Source of the DNA: Sulfurospirillum multivorans DSM 12446
Lineage (GTDB): Bacteria; Campylobacterota; Campylobacteria; Campylobacterales; Sulfurospirillaceae
Assembly (NCBI RefSeq): GCF_000568815.1
Contig: NZ_CP007201.1
Span: 1,745,654-1,809,653, forward strand
Reading direction: 5' to 3'
Length of the DNA: 64,000 bases
The notes under the pieces were generated by a model, which worked only from the letters and a program-made list of their open reading frames with translations, had not been told where the DNA came from and did not search any database. The position numbers were made by a program, and so were the translations under genes. Positions within the stretch are counted from its first letter, which is position 1. Every line of letters starts with the position of its first letter. Positions 8,452 to 17,040 of this stretch are shown piece after piece.

Positions 8452-11140
8452 ATAGGTAATCCTTTGAGATAATCTCCAGATTTTCCCCCCATTCACACCG
8501 TGCATGCGACTTTCACCGCACACGGCGTTCCACCAGTGTATTAACCTTTCTAACTGTAACCTAATAACATCATAAGAAAATCCCTAAGCTATCAATTGAT
8601 TCCCTGCAAGAACTCTAAGCTTGTTTACTCTTTCGAGTTGTCCAGCATTGAGCTCTAAAAGATTGGTAAACCTATTTATTGTTTCGTTATCCGTAGCATG
8701 AATCAGTCTATGCACATTTGCATGTAAAATGACTAAATTCTTGTATTCATCCTTACCATTTAAAGCACGAGGCTTTTTGTGGTGACAATGAATTTCATCT
8801 ACATCTAATGTATTACCTAATACATAACATTTTCCATATTGTCCGACATAGAGCGATATCCGATTATCGTTATATTCAGCAGATTGACCTTTTGCGGGAT
8901 TGGCTACTAAGTATTTCAGATTTTCAATTGGTACTGCTTTTTGTTCAGTGTGGATTTGTTCTCTATCGTTTGCTTTATATATCGAGTAGCCTCGATAATT
9001 GAGCTGTGTTTGATGTTGAACATATCCTATGGGGATAAGAGGAGTGTCATAAACAAACCGAAGCTGTTTACTCTTTCCGTACATATCCTTTATGTATTTT
9101 GGTATAGGTTCTTTCTCTTTTGCTTTGCGTGGTTTCAATCTATTCTTAAGGATTGAACGAGTACGATAGGCGATTGCACTAAAGTCGAGATTGCAGTTAG
9201 TGGCACAATTGTAATAATTGTGTACGCCGATGATATAGGAGTTCAGGCGCATGACTGCGCTTTTCCCTGAATCTTTCGGTTTCTGCACAGCCTTTGCGTG
9301 TTCTCTCATGGTTAGTAGAATCTTTTTAAAAGCTTTTAAGCCTATATGAGATTTTACAACCCATTTATTATCGTTTTTATTCTTTACTTTACCCTTTGTG
9401 GTGACTTTGAGTTTGATGCCTAAGAAGTCTGAATAGCTTTTCCGAAGATTGACTATCTTTGACTTTTCAGGGCTTATTTCAAGTCCTAGCCTTTCTTTGA
9501 GCCATAGTTTAGTAGCTTCAAAGATACGTTTTGCGTGATTATGGTTCCGACAGAAGAGTTTGAAATCGTCGGCATATCTTACGATATAGACCTCTTTGAG
9601 ATTGGATTGTTTGATAGCTTCAATCTTATGTGTTTGAGCTTGTCTTCCTGTATGTGTGGATTTTGTTTTCATATTAACCCATTGACTTGCTATCCAGTGG
9701 TCAAACTCATTAAGAGCGACGTTTGCTAACAGGGGTGATATGATACCACCTTGGGGAGTTCCTTTCTCTGGAGTTCCAATTCCTTCAATTTCTGCCTTTA
9801 GGAGTTTGGAGATGATAGCAATTAATGCTTTATCCCTTATTCCTAGTGTCCATAATTGTTTAAGTAGTTTACCGTGGTCAATATTGTCAAAGAAACCTTT
9901 GATATCAACGTCTACGACGTAGTGTAGGTTGTTTTTATGTGCTAAGTGATACGCTCTGGCTATGGCGTGTTTCGTTCCTCTTAGAGGTCTGAAACCATAA
10001 CTGTGCTTATAGAACTTTGCTTCACAAATTGGCTCTAACACTTGAAGTATACATTGTTGGACTAACCTATCACTAATGGTAGGTATGCCTAAAGGTCTCA
10101 TTTTTCCATCTGGCTTTGGTATTTCTACTCTGCGTACCGCTTGGGGTTGGTAATTTTTTAATTTCGCTTCAACAAACTTAACGAGATCATCGGGCTCCAT
10201 TCTTGCTAAATAAGCAATCGTTTTACCGTCCGTTCCCTTGGTATTACTTCCTGTATTTTTCTTGATGTTTCGATATGCTAATAAGACATTGTCCCTATCG
10301 GTGATTTTACTCATCAGATTGGTAAATATCTTGTCATTAAGGCTATCAGCATACAATTGATCTTGAACAACTTGGAAGTCATAATATTCGTTGTTGCGTA
10401 ATGTTTGTCGCTTTGGGTTCTCTATGATTTTACTCAAAGTCGGCTCCTTTCATTGCTGAATTTCGCCTCTCTTAGTCATACTCGAACCTTTGATGTTGGT
10501 TATAGTTGGTACTTGTGTTAGTACAATGACTAAAGCCCTTTGCTCCACTTCCATTATAGAAGCTTCATCGCTCATGGCTTCACTTTCACGTTGATTAAAG
10601 AACTTTAATACCTTACGGATTTATCTGTTCTAACGTTTCACTGATCGTTAAATCTCCACGTTCAACGCTTACCTTGTTCCAATAATTCTATCTGTACATA
10701 TTCCTTTAGGTGTTTCCTATGAGCCTGCAAGCTTGATATCGCCTTTAGCGGTATATGGAGTTTCATGCTTGTAATTCTTACTTTTCCACACTTACCCTAT
10801 TGCTAGGATATACATTTCTGTATATTTTGAGTTTAGACCCTTACATTCGGAAATTCGTCAGTGCCTTAGCACATTCTCACCATGAGAATTTTATAGACCC
10901 CCGACCTATCAGATACTCGACCACCTCTGATTCGCTTTTCCACAGCATTACCTGTTTGGGTATCCTCTCAGTCGTCTTCACCGAGCTTTAGACAGTTTTG
11001 CTTTTAACGAAGCTTGCCGCCTATCGGAGTATTAGGGAGAGCATTTCAAGGCGTTACCCTGTCATTCTACTCTTCAAATTATTAGTTTAACCCCGTGAAT
11101 ACGAGGTTAGAACAACTTTTCACTGTTCAACAAGTCGCAC
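8452..11140 (-). mobile_element. Group II intron with reverse transcriptase
   Basis: The intron begins with GTGCGAC (minus strand, at 11140-11134). Domain V is visible at about 8494-8528 as a 34-base hairpin with GCCGTG/CACGGT ends and a GTGAAAGT apical region, followed by domain VI and a 3' end near ACCTAT. EBS1 candidate TACAAGC (10767-10773) is an exact 7-base complement of the last seven exon bases GCTTGTA (11141-11147). Bases 10438-11140 hold the ribozyme domain I-III region. All parts look intact, so splicing and mobility are plausible. Confidence 0.9.
8584..10437 (-). CDS. ltrA: Group II intron reverse transcriptase/maturase with HNH domain
   Basis: A 617-residue intron-encoded protein. 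Reverse transcriptase blocks include RPLGIPT, TPQGGIISPLLANV and the catalytic YADDFKLF near residue 290; a maturase domain follows, and the C-terminus is an HNH nuclease (HCHHKKPRALNG ... LVILHANVHRLIH) near residues 560-600. It assists splicing and supplies target-primed reverse transcription. The start is a TTG at 10437, supported by AAAGGAG six bases upstream. No frameshift is seen, so the protein is probably functional. Confidence 0.93.
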   Translation of the reverse strand: MSKIIENPKRQTLRNNEYYDFQVVQDQLYADSLNDKIFTNLMSKITDRDNVLLAYRNIKKNTGSNTKGTDGKTIAYLARMEPDDLVKFVEAKLKNYQPQAVRRVEIPKPDGKMRPLGIPTISDRLVQQCILQVLEPICEAKFYKHSYGFRPLRGTKHAIARAYHLAHKNNLHYVVDVDIKGFFDNIDHGKLLKQLWTLGIRDKALIAIISKLLKAEIEGIGTPEKGTPQGGIISPLLANVALNEFDHWIASQWVNMKTKSTHTGRQAQTHKIEAIKQSNLKEVYIVRYADDFKLFCRNHNHAKRIFEATKLWLKERLGLEISPEKSKIVNLRKSYSDFLGIKLKVTTKGKVKNKNDNKWVVKSHIGLKAFKKILLTMREHAKAVQKPKDSGKSAVMRLNSYIIGVHNYYNCATNCNLDFSAIAYRTRSILKNRLKPRKAKEKEPIPKYIKDMYGKSKQLRFVYDTPLIPIGYVQHQTQLNYRGYSIYKANDREQIHTEQKAVPIENLKYLVANPAKGQSAEYNDNRISLYVGQYGKCYVLGNTLDVDEIHCHHKKPRALNGKDEYKNLVILHANVHRLIHATDNETINRFTNLLELNAGQLERVNKLRVLAGNQLIA

Positions 11141-11803
11141 TACAAGCTCAATCATCTCGGCATTATTCTTAGGAAGTTGGCTGATCCAACTTTTGACAAC
11201 ACATGGATCATGATATGCGTACCACGAGTTCGCAACGTCACACAATTCAAAAAAAGTGTATCGTTTTCTTAAATTGCTTTTTCTGACTCTTTCCAACTCC
11301 CGATGATATTTGCTCCAACTTCCTTCACTTCCAGCACTTGGCGACTCAGGTTCGGGTTCAAACTCATCATCTGAGCCATCAGCAAACAGAGATAATTGCT
11401 TGTTTTCTGATTTTTCAAAATTTTTGAGCAGATCCACCCATTCAAGGATTTTTTTGCAAACACCCTCGATGTATTCCTCGTCGCTATGTCCAGCATGTGA
11501 ATTATGATTTTTGAAAGGGATTTTGACTTGCAACCATACAATCCAATCATAATTGGTCCTATTCGCCTTATCTCTAAGGGTAAGAACATTACAAAATTCT
11601 GTACGCTCAAGCAAAACTTCATCAAAATGCTTTTTCAAACCCTCTAGGCTCGTTAACGACACCTTTTTGGATTTTGCACATGACGGCAAATCACATTCTT
11701 CATCTTCATTAAATTCTTCGTCCTCAAAGTCCTCTTCAAGCTCATCTTCATCAAAGTATTCTTCGTCTTCAATAAACTCTTCAGGATCTTCAATATATTC
11801 CAT
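11141..11803 (-). CDS. Exon 1 of intron-split hypothetical gene
   Basis: The first 221 codons of the split gene. The N-terminal 40 residues are almost entirely Asp and Glu. QLSLF at residues 136-140 matches the sliding-clamp pentapeptide exactly and sits beside an acidic Pro/Glu/Ser linker. Reading through the splice site would add only VRLVEQ before a stop inside the intron (11120), giving a truncated protein if unspliced. The start follows AGAGGAGGCAACAAG. Confidence 0.75.
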
Positions 11804-11885
11804 CTTGTTGCCTCCTCTGTGGCTTTACATGTAAGACCGACAAAGGAGTGGCAAAAAGCCGACTGATCTGTCGGCCAATGCCGTT
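11804..11885 (-). promoter_or_regulatory. Structured 5' leader (family member 5)
   Basis: Minus strand: a strong nested hairpin (GGCA...TGCC enclosing GCCGAC/GTCGGC), then ACTCCT, which can pair with the Shine-Dalgarno AGGAGG 25 bases later. A TTACATGTAA palindrome (11825-11834) lies between them. Confidence 0.55.
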
Positions 11886-12497
11886 TTATGATATTAAATT
11901 TAATAGTTTTGCGGTTGCCATGAACTCATCTTTTGCTTTTTCTGAACTCCATGGTTCAAAATCAACAACATCTGTTCTTAGCAATATCGTATCTAAGCCT
12001 TCTCCGAAGCCTAACCAATGTTCTTTATTAGGCATATGCGCCACGGCTTCATCAATCATAATCTCTTTATCAAGATCATGAACCTCTTTTGCCATAGGAT
12101 AGCTCAAACCAAAACACCCAAAAGCTTTTTTAATCAATCGCTCTTCGATATCTTTGTACATTGGAAATGCTTTTTTTAAAGGGGATGCAAGATCTCCCAT
12201 GAAAGCCTCGGCTATTTCGTGGAGCAATGCTTGCTTCGCAAGTTCTATCTCTCCAAGGAATATAAAGATTCTTGCCATATTCACACAATGTTGAGCCACA
12301 GATAGTTTGGTTTGACCAAAAAATCTCATGATTCTCGATAGTGCAATCGCAATCACTTCTAAATCAATGTCTTTGCATTCAGGATGAAAGGGTTTAATAA
12401 ATCTCCCTTTACTATCCATTAAGGTTGCATTTTCAATATCACTAGCCACTACTTTCATAAGTAGCCACGATAAGATCCTTTTTACAACACGTTTCAT
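11886..12497 (-). CDS. HD-domain phosphohydrolase (YfbR-like)
   Basis: A 203-residue HD-superfamily hydrolase: SVAQHCVNMARI near residue 75 supplies the first His, ALLHEIAEAFMGD near residue 100 the metal-binding His-Glu pair, and a later Asp is in HDLDKEI. Such proteins act as 5'-deoxynucleotidases and are common on phages, where they shift nucleotide pools. GAGGAAAGTGAG precedes the start; it follows the membrane protein by one base. Confidence 0.75.
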   Translation of the reverse strand: MKRVVKRILSWLLMKVVASDIENATLMDSKGRFIKPFHPECKDIDLEVIAIALSRIMRFFGQTKLSVAQHCVNMARIFIFLGEIELAKQALLHEIAEAFMGDLASPLKKAFPMYKDIEERLIKKAFGCFGLSYPMAKEVHDLDKEIMIDEAVAHMPNKEHWLGFGEGLDTILLRTDVVDFEPWSSEKAKDEFMATAKLLNLIS

Positions 12498-12498
12498 C

Positions 12499-12678
12499 TC
12501 ACTTTCCTCGCTTATATGGTTTAATCAGCTCTCTAATTGCAAACACTGGAGACAATGCAAACATAGTCAGCATCTTCCAAGCACTTAATGCCTTTAAAGA
12601 GTTTTTATTGAAACAAACCATACTCGCGGAAAGCAAGATGGCAACTGTAAGATATATTCCGATAATCCACTCAAACAT
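12499..12678 (-). CDS. Small membrane protein (59 aa)
   Basis: One or two hydrophobic segments (WIIGIYLTVAILLSASMVC and a second near LTMFALSPVFAI) with a basic C-terminus. I start at the ATG at 12678, preceded by GGAAAGGA, which overlaps the stop of the upstream gene by eight bases. Function unknown. Confidence 0.5.
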   Translation of the reverse strand: MFEWIIGIYLTVAILLSASMVCFNKNSLKALSAWKMLTMFALSPVFAIRELIKPYKRGK

Positions 12679-12907
12679 TCGCTGATCCTTTCCAACAAGT
12701 AATAAGCTCTCCACCATTAAGTCCCAACTTTTGAATAACAACCGTAATGCCGTATAGAGGGTGAGTGTATTTCAACTTTTCTCCTGGTACTGCTTTAGTG
12801 ATTGCTTTTTCGATGGTTTTTTCTAACAGTGGAAGATCTTCTTGCGAGAAGCGCTGAATCATGCGCTCATTGAAGTGGATAGTGAATTTTTTGATTAAAT
12901 GTAACAT
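12671..12907 (-). CDS. Small hypothetical protein (78 aa)
   Basis: Not recognised. The N-terminal FTIHFNERMIQRF followed by a short alpha/beta pattern faintly recalls RelE/ParE or DUF4258-type folds, but no antitoxin partner is evident. AAAGGAGGGCGAC precedes the ATG. First gene of a three-gene group ending with the HD hydrolase. Confidence 0.5.
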   Translation of the reverse strand: MLHLIKKFTIHFNERMIQRFSQEDLPLLEKTIEKAITKAVPGEKLKYTHPLYGITVVIQKLGLNGGELITCWKGSANV

Positions 12908-12985
12908 GTCGCCCTCCTTTGAGCAACCATAGGGCTACCCAAAAGGGGAGCCGTAATTTAACGACTCCCTATGGAGCGACAGTTA
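12908..12985 (-). promoter_or_regulatory. Structured 5' leader (family member 6)
   Basis: Minus-strand order: GTCGCTCC, ATA, GGGAG, an AT-rich loop, GGCTCCCC, TTTT, GGGTAGCCCT, then AAAGGAGGGCGAC and ATG. GCCCT pairs with the Shine-Dalgarno AGGGC, replacing GTCCTC/GAGGAC in member 8, a compensatory change. The 5' GTCGC also matches GCGAC beside the start. Confidence 0.7.
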
Positions 12986-12992
12986 TAATGAT

Positions 12993-13604
12993 TTATGCAA
13001 CGAGAAGATAAGGCATCTCTCTATCGAGAAATGTTTCTCGTGTCATAAGTGTTTGTTTCATTTGAGTGTCTTGCTGTTTTTTGTATTCTTTAATAAGCTC
13101 ATAAAAATTGTGCACAAATGGAAGATTCATATCAAAGTCACTAGACTTATCTAAGAATTTTTTGACTCCATTATGAACATATGACAAGCTCACTATTTCA
13201 TACTGACAAGAAGCATATGTTCGTATAGACACACTATATTTAAGACCATTGTCAAAATCATATGTTTGTGTCGAATCGATTATTCGTTCAAGCAATTGAG
13301 GCTCTCCAGTAGGACTTTCTTCAGCATTTGTCCACTCATCTGTGACTTTTTCTTGAGTGTCAACATGAATGATTTTTGTTGCAGGTGTCCACCAGTGAAG
13401 ATTGCGCGCTTTGATCTTATACTCAAAAGAGTATTTATCATCTTGAAATTTGCTTCGCGTACTGATGATAAAATCTTTAACAGCCTGAATGCTGTCAAAG
13501 ACTCTGTACCCATAGTCATAAAAGACAGGATAAGCACCAATATTTGACCAAAAATCCTCATCGTCTAATGTATCAATTTCGTATCCTAAGAAATAGTATT
13601 TCAC
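12993..13604 (-). CDS. Hypothetical protein (203 aa)
   Basis: Not recognised; soluble, with many aromatic residues (NIGAYPVFYDYGYRVFDS near residue 20) and no cysteine cluster or membrane segment. It has its own structured leader and GAAGGAGGGCAAAATTGTGAAA spacing that makes the ATG at 13604 somewhat distant from the ribosome site; the GTG at 13607 is an alternative. Confidence 0.55.
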   Translation of the reverse strand: MKYYFLGYEIDTLDDEDFWSNIGAYPVFYDYGYRVFDSIQAVKDFIISTRSKFQDDKYSFEYKIKARNLHWWTPATKIIHVDTQEKVTDEWTNAEESPTGEPQLLERIIDSTQTYDFDNGLKYSVSIRTYASCQYEIVSLSYVHNGVKKFLDKSSDFDMNLPFVHNFYELIKEYKKQQDTQMKQTLMTRETFLDREMPYLLVA

Positions 13605-13695
13605 AATTTTGCCCTCCTTCGAGCGTAAGCATAAGAATACCTAGCCCTTTCGGGAGGCAATCTTCGCTTAAAAGACTGGCTCCCATTGGGAGAAA
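13605..13695 (-). promoter_or_regulatory. Structured 5' leader (family member 7)
   Basis: Minus-strand order: CTCCC, AAT, GGGAGCC, a longer inner hairpin arm (AGTCTT/AAGATT), CCTCCC, GAAA, GGGCTAGGTATT, then GAAGGAGG. Same four-block layout as members 2-6. Confidence 0.65.
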
Positions 13696-13701
13696 CAAAT
13701 T

Positions 13702-13923
13702 TTATCTATAGCAAATGACACCATTTCCTTTTAGTACCCTAATATCTTCCATGATAAGGTTTCGCTTGTCAATAAACTTTTTGGCATCTTCCAATGTATC
13801 AAAAGTCATAATACGATATTTAGGGGGAACGTATAGGTTGGTCCACAAGAAAATAAATTCTCTTCTTTGTGGAATGAATTTGCCATTTTTTTTGATTATT
13901 CGGTATTGAGGTAATCTAAGCAT
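13702..13923 (-). CDS. Small basic hypothetical protein (73 aa)
   Basis: Basic, aromatic-rich protein (RREFIFLWTNLYVPPKYR) of unknown function. Its ATG overlaps the end of 13916-14146, suggesting coupling. Confidence 0.5.
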   Translation of the reverse strand: MLRLPQYRIIKKNGKFIPQRREFIFLWTNLYVPPKYRIMTFDTLEDAKKFIDKRNLIMEDIRVLKGNGVICYR

Positions 13924-14146
13924 TAGCTAGCTCTTCTTGTGGTTGAAATTCAACTTTTAGAGGACAATTTGGCTCACCGTCTTGTGTCATTGAATGGAGT
14001 ACACCATCAACATCAACGATTTCAACTGGCTTGTTCTTCCAATCAATTTCATAAACATTACGGCCCCATTCGTCTTCAAAAACGAATTTAGCAGTCAAAC
14101 CGCCTTTGAGTTGTAAATCAATTTGTGGTAATTCTTTACGTGCCAT
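13916..14146 (-). CDS. Small hypothetical protein (76 aa)
   Basis: Unknown function; a beta-rich pattern (LKGGLTAKFVFEDEWGRNVY). GGAGG lies eight bases upstream of the ATG, within a hairpin-forming leader. Confidence 0.5.
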   Translation of the reverse strand: MARKELPQIDLQLKGGLTAKFVFEDEWGRNVYEIDWKNKPVEIVDVDGVLHSMTQDGEPNCPLKVEFQPQEELANA

Positions 14147-14225
14147 TTTCTAGTCCTCCGCGACTAAAGTTAAGAGGACATACCTACCCTACAGGAGGAT
14201 AAAATATATCCCCAAGAGGGTAAGC
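14147..14225 (-). promoter_or_regulatory. Structured 5' leader (family member 8)
   Basis: Minus-strand order: GTTGCTAATAGC, TTACCC, TCTT, GGGGAT, ATCCTCC, TGTA, GGGTAGGTATGTCCTC. GTCCTC is the exact complement of GAGGAC containing the Shine-Dalgarno sequence; TAGTC/GACTA forms a competing hairpin with GCGGAG in its loop. The clearest switch-like member. Confidence 0.7.
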
Positions 14226-14249
14226 TATTAGCAACATTTTTGACAATAG

Positions 14250-14306
14250 AAATCCCTCCGAACTGAATCGGCTGTTACATGTAACAATGATATGTTAGAG
14301 GGATTT
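14250..14306. repeat. Three-way-junction inverted repeat
   Basis: Outer stem AAATCCCTC (14250-14258) with GAGGGATTT (14298-14306) encloses a small CCGA/TCGG hairpin and the perfect 14-base palindrome TGTTACATGTAACA (14273-14286). It lies between the 40-residue membrane protein gene and leader 8. It may be a terminator or a protein-binding site. Confidence 0.5.
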
Positions 14307-14417
14307 TATTTTGTTGATAGGTTGTTCTTAAGTTGCTTGCATTTAATACAATATGAAATACTTTTAAAGATGATCAAAGAGATCATAAAAAGTACTCCAA
14401 AAACACAACTTCGAGAA

Positions 14418-14540
14418 TTATAGATTTGGTTTATGCGTATGGTGCTTTCGCTTTTTAATATCGTTTCCCAACTTTGTGAGAAACAAAACTGCAACAAAGC
14501 CTAAAATGCTCATGGTTAAAACAATCATTGATCCACTCAT
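14418..14540 (-). CDS. Small membrane protein (40 aa)
   Basis: ATG at 14540 preceded by AAGGAGAAGCAG, overlapping the TGA of the upstream gene (ATGA). The product has one hydrophobic segment (MIVLTMSILGFVAVLFL) and a basic, His-rich tail. The ribosome site and coupling favour it over the 63-residue frame that overlaps it. Confidence 0.55.
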   Translation of the reverse strand: MSGSMIVLTMSILGFVAVLFLTKLGNDIKKRKHHTHKPNL

Positions 14541-14812
14541 CTGCTTCTCCTTTTGTAACGTATTGTTCCAAAAATTATAGCTAAAGAGAAAAAGCCTGTC
14601 AATGAAATTGTTGTTGAATCAGTTTTTGAGTCATTAATAAGGCTATACACAGTATTTACAAAAAGCCCCAATCCAAAATCTTTTAGCAGATCCATAAAAT
14701 CTGCAACATCGTCCTCTGTAATTTTTTGTGCCATATCTTCATATCCACCAAGATAGAGATACAAAAGAAAAACAAGCACCAATGACATTATTACTACAAA
14801 TAATGCTGCCAT
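14537..14812 (-). CDS. Small membrane protein (91 aa)
   Basis: Two predicted membrane segments (FVVIMSLVLVFLLYLYL at the N-terminus and SLTGFFSLAIIFG near the C-terminus), a negatively charged central part and a KRRSR tail. AGGAGAGTGAGAAT precedes the start. Cotranscribed with primase upstream. Function unknown. Confidence 0.55.
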   Translation of the reverse strand: MAALFVVIMSLVLVFLLYLYLGGYEDMAQKITEDDVADFMDLLKDFGLGLFVNTVYSLINDSKTDSTTISLTGFFSLAIIFGTIRYKRRSR

Positions 14813-14816
14813 ATTC

Positions 14817-16214
14817 TCACTCTCCTAATTTTATGATTTGGAAAAATTCATTACTAAGCTCGCCGTATTTTTGGCGCAACTCATTGAGATCATTTCCTAA
14901 AGCTACGGACCACACAAGCGCTGAAGCATTTACGCCAGCATCTCTTAAATCTTCCAAGAGTCCCTTATGGATTGTTATGGAAAATTCGGCCTGTACTTTT
15001 TTAATTTTTTCGATGTACCTTTTTGCTCTTTGATTTCCAATAACAGTATTTTCAAAGGTATGCGGCACTCGTTTGTTTTTTCGAGGGTTAAAAACATTTA
15101 CGCTTTGATATCCCCATGTAGCTTTTTGCCCGGCTTTGTCCATGTCATAAGCTACAAAAACCTTTTTCCCTTGAAATAGTCCAAGATATGGCTTGTAATA
15201 GGTATTGACTCCTGGATTAGCGGCAAAATCTTTATCTGTAGAAAGCCCATCAACAGAACCCTCCGTAATAAAGATTGGCTTTGAGCTCATTAAGACCTCT
15301 CTGCTAAAAGCAAATGGTATTGGATGAACTAAGGATGTTTGCGTGAGTTGCATCTCTTTTGCAGGACTCCACTCAGGCTTTACAATGTAACGCAGTTGCG
15401 CACCATGATATAAGTCTGAATAAAGGTCTTGATTTGGAAACACAATCATGTCTTCACTAAAATATTTCCATGTTAAAGGTGCAAATTTAGCATCAGACGA
15501 ACGATAAAGTCCAAACCTCACTAAATCTGCCACAGGAAAAGTCCTTTCAAACCATTTCCAAAAATCTTTATCATCTTTCCACTTTGGCAATAAGCCTACG
15601 CGTTTGAGTCTTGGATTATTTGGATTAATTTTTCTCTCGTTGCAGAGGTACTCAATTTTTTTAGTTTGATCAGTTTCGAGTGAATGGCGAATCAAAACCG
15701 TCATAATGGCTTTAAATTTCAACAAATCAGAAAAGCCAGGATATCCAGCTATGAGCTCTTCATTGGTGAAAGTTCTATATGCCTTTGTCGGATCAAAGGT
15801 AAAGTATTTAATCTGCTCAATAACAGGATTAACACTCTTCTTTTCTAATGGTTTATAGTGAGTAAAAGATGACGTAGAAGATCCATTATCGACGATGCCT
15901 TTTAGACCAGCAAGGTAATTAACAGCTTCAGGGAAACTATCAGTACGCTTAATCATCATGGCAACATCAAATAGATTTCCGTGATGCCCGCAACTTTTAC
16001 ACGAAAACGAAAACGAATCCATGTTAACAACACAACTCGCTCTTTTCTTTCCTTCTTCACCATCATCGTGATCACTGCAACGAATTGTAATGTACTTTTT
16101 GTTATCGATTTCGCTTTGTTTAAGATACTTTGATGGCTTAAAGCCAGCCTGATACATTAACTCCAAGAAGTCATATCGCGTAAAAGCATTTTGAACATCT
16201 TTTGAACTAATCAT
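14817..16214 (-). CDS. DNA primase (CHC2 zinc finger plus Toprim)
   Basis: A 465-residue primase of the kind found on plasmids and phages. An N-terminal CHC2-type zinc site is seen at about residues 45-85 (CSDHDDG ... CVVNMDSF ... CKSCGHHGNLFDVAMM). A Toprim domain near residues 300-350 has the acidic ITEGSVDGLS and AYDMDKAGQKA motifs that bind magnesium. There is no obvious helicase domain. AGGAGGCAGAAG precedes the ATG. With SSB and the recombination genes it forms the element's replication set. Confidence 0.85.
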   Translation of the reverse strand: MISSKDVQNAFTRYDFLELMYQAGFKPSKYLKQSEIDNKKYITIRCSDHDDGEEGKKRASCVVNMDSFSFSCKSCGHHGNLFDVAMMIKRTDSFPEAVNYLAGLKGIVDNGSSTSSFTHYKPLEKKSVNPVIEQIKYFTFDPTKAYRTFTNEELIAGYPGFSDLLKFKAIMTVLIRHSLETDQTKKIEYLCNERKINPNNPRLKRVGLLPKWKDDKDFWKWFERTFPVADLVRFGLYRSSDAKFAPLTWKYFSEDMIVFPNQDLYSDLYHGAQLRYIVKPEWSPAKEMQLTQTSLVHPIPFAFSREVLMSSKPIFITEGSVDGLSTDKDFAANPGVNTYYKPYLGLFQGKKVFVAYDMDKAGQKATWGYQSVNVFNPRKNKRVPHTFENTVIGNQRAKRYIEKIKKVQAEFSITIHKGLLEDLRDAGVNASALVWSVALGNDLNELRQKYGELSNEFFQIIKLGE

Positions 16215-16281
16215 CTTCTGCCTCCTTTCATAATTTGATTTTTTTTTGCTATGATTTCACAAACACTCTCAGGAATAAGCA

Positions 16282-16464
16282 ATGGCATTTATTCAAAAAC
16301 ACTCATTGGTACTCTTTACTTTGTCGATGATTCTCATAGCGTTGTATGCATTTTTGCTAAACCAAACTCTATGGTCCTACATTGCTATAGGAAGCATTTT
16401 TCTCGCACCTTTGATGCGAAAATATAGAGAATGGCTTGCAAAAAATTTAGGATTTTTATTTTAG
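16282..16464 (+). CDS. Small membrane protein (60 aa), lone plus-strand gene
   Basis: Two hydrophobic segments (LVLFTLSMILIALYAFLL and SYIAIGSIFLAPL) and a short basic tail. AGGAATAAGCA precedes the ATG. It is the only supported plus-strand gene in the left 22 kb and is divergent from primase; both could share the 68-base gap. Function unknown. Confidence 0.5.
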   Translation: MAFIQKHSLVLFTLSMILIALYAFLLNQTLWSYIAIGSIFLAPLMRKYREWLAKNLGFLF

Positions 16465-16467
16465 AAG

Positions 16468-16710
16468 TTAAGAGAGAATAGCTATCGTTCCACCTAACAA
16501 CAATACTCCACTTATGACAAGCACAAGGAGCACAATTATTACAGCTTGATAGACCAATAGCCTTGTAGTATTGTCCTCTCTTTCTAATACATCCATGTAG
16601 AATTCTGACATTACGATCACCGTAATCATGTATGGAAAAAGACCACCTTTAGCAAGAACAGCTAAAGGAACCAATAAACCCCAAAAAAGAGTTTTTAGTT
16701 TTGCTTTCAT
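16468..16710 (-). CDS. Small membrane protein (80 aa)
   Basis: Two or three hydrophobic stretches (LFWGLLVPLAVLA, YMITVIVMSEF, AVIIVLLVLVISGVLLLGG). GGAGGGAAAAGACG precedes the start, which overlaps the upstream stop (ATGA). Function unknown. Confidence 0.5.
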   Translation of the reverse strand: MKAKLKTLFWGLLVPLAVLAKGGLFPYMITVIVMSEFYMDVLEREDNTTRLLVYQAVIIVLLVLVISGVLLLGGTIAILS

Positions 16711-16949
16711 CGTCTTTTCCCTCCCGTCTCTTTTTTGGCAATTTTCGAAAGATAATCGAAATCTTTTTTTGCCTTATGAGAATTGTCATGTTGGTATTCA
16801 ATCGGCTCTTCATCTTGCTCGATATAATGAACCACGAAGTTCTGTTCTCTTTGGCATACCCCAACGGGGAATAGCATTTGAGTCAGAATCACTTTGATTT
16901 TTTTGCCAAAACTGATCTCTTGGATTACAGTTTCGCCGATATGTAACAT
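16707..16949 (-). CDS. Small hypothetical protein (80 aa)
   Basis: Soluble, with a basic lysine-rich C-terminal tail. Not recognised. Preceded by GCAAGGAGTAAAGC and a structured leader; the downstream membrane protein is translationally coupled to it. Confidence 0.5.
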   Translation of the reverse strand: MLHIGETVIQEISFGKKIKVILTQMLFPVGVCQREQNFVVHYIEQDEEPIEYQHDNSHKAKKDFDYLSKIAKKETGGKRR

Positions 16950-17036
16950 GCTTTACTCCTTGCATATTTTAAACACAAAGAGCTCCCTTGCGAGGGCTTT
17001 TCGTGTTTCAGAAAAACCCTCTTTAGGGCAACATTA
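16950..17036 (-). promoter_or_regulatory. Structured 5' leader (family member 9)
   Basis: Minus-strand order: GTTGCCCT, AAAG, AGGG, AAACAC, GCCCTC, GCAA, GGGAGC, GTGTTT, then GCAAGGAG. AAACAC pairs with GTGTTT around the CCCTC/GGGAG hairpin. Confidence 0.6.
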
Positions 17037-17040
17037 AGAT

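Noticed and set aside
7648-8523. Free-standing 291-residue gene starting at 8523
   Set aside because: The first 24 codons are intron domains V and VI, so the real coding part is exon 2.
10460-10490. GGTTCGAGT stretch resembling a tRNA T-loop
   Set aside because: It is in the intron ribozyme region with no acceptor or anticodon stems around it.
14306-14497. 63-residue minus-strand frame with a hydrophobic part
   Set aside because: It overlaps a 40-residue gene in another frame that has a good ribosome site and is coupled to the upstream stop; this frame has no ribosome site.
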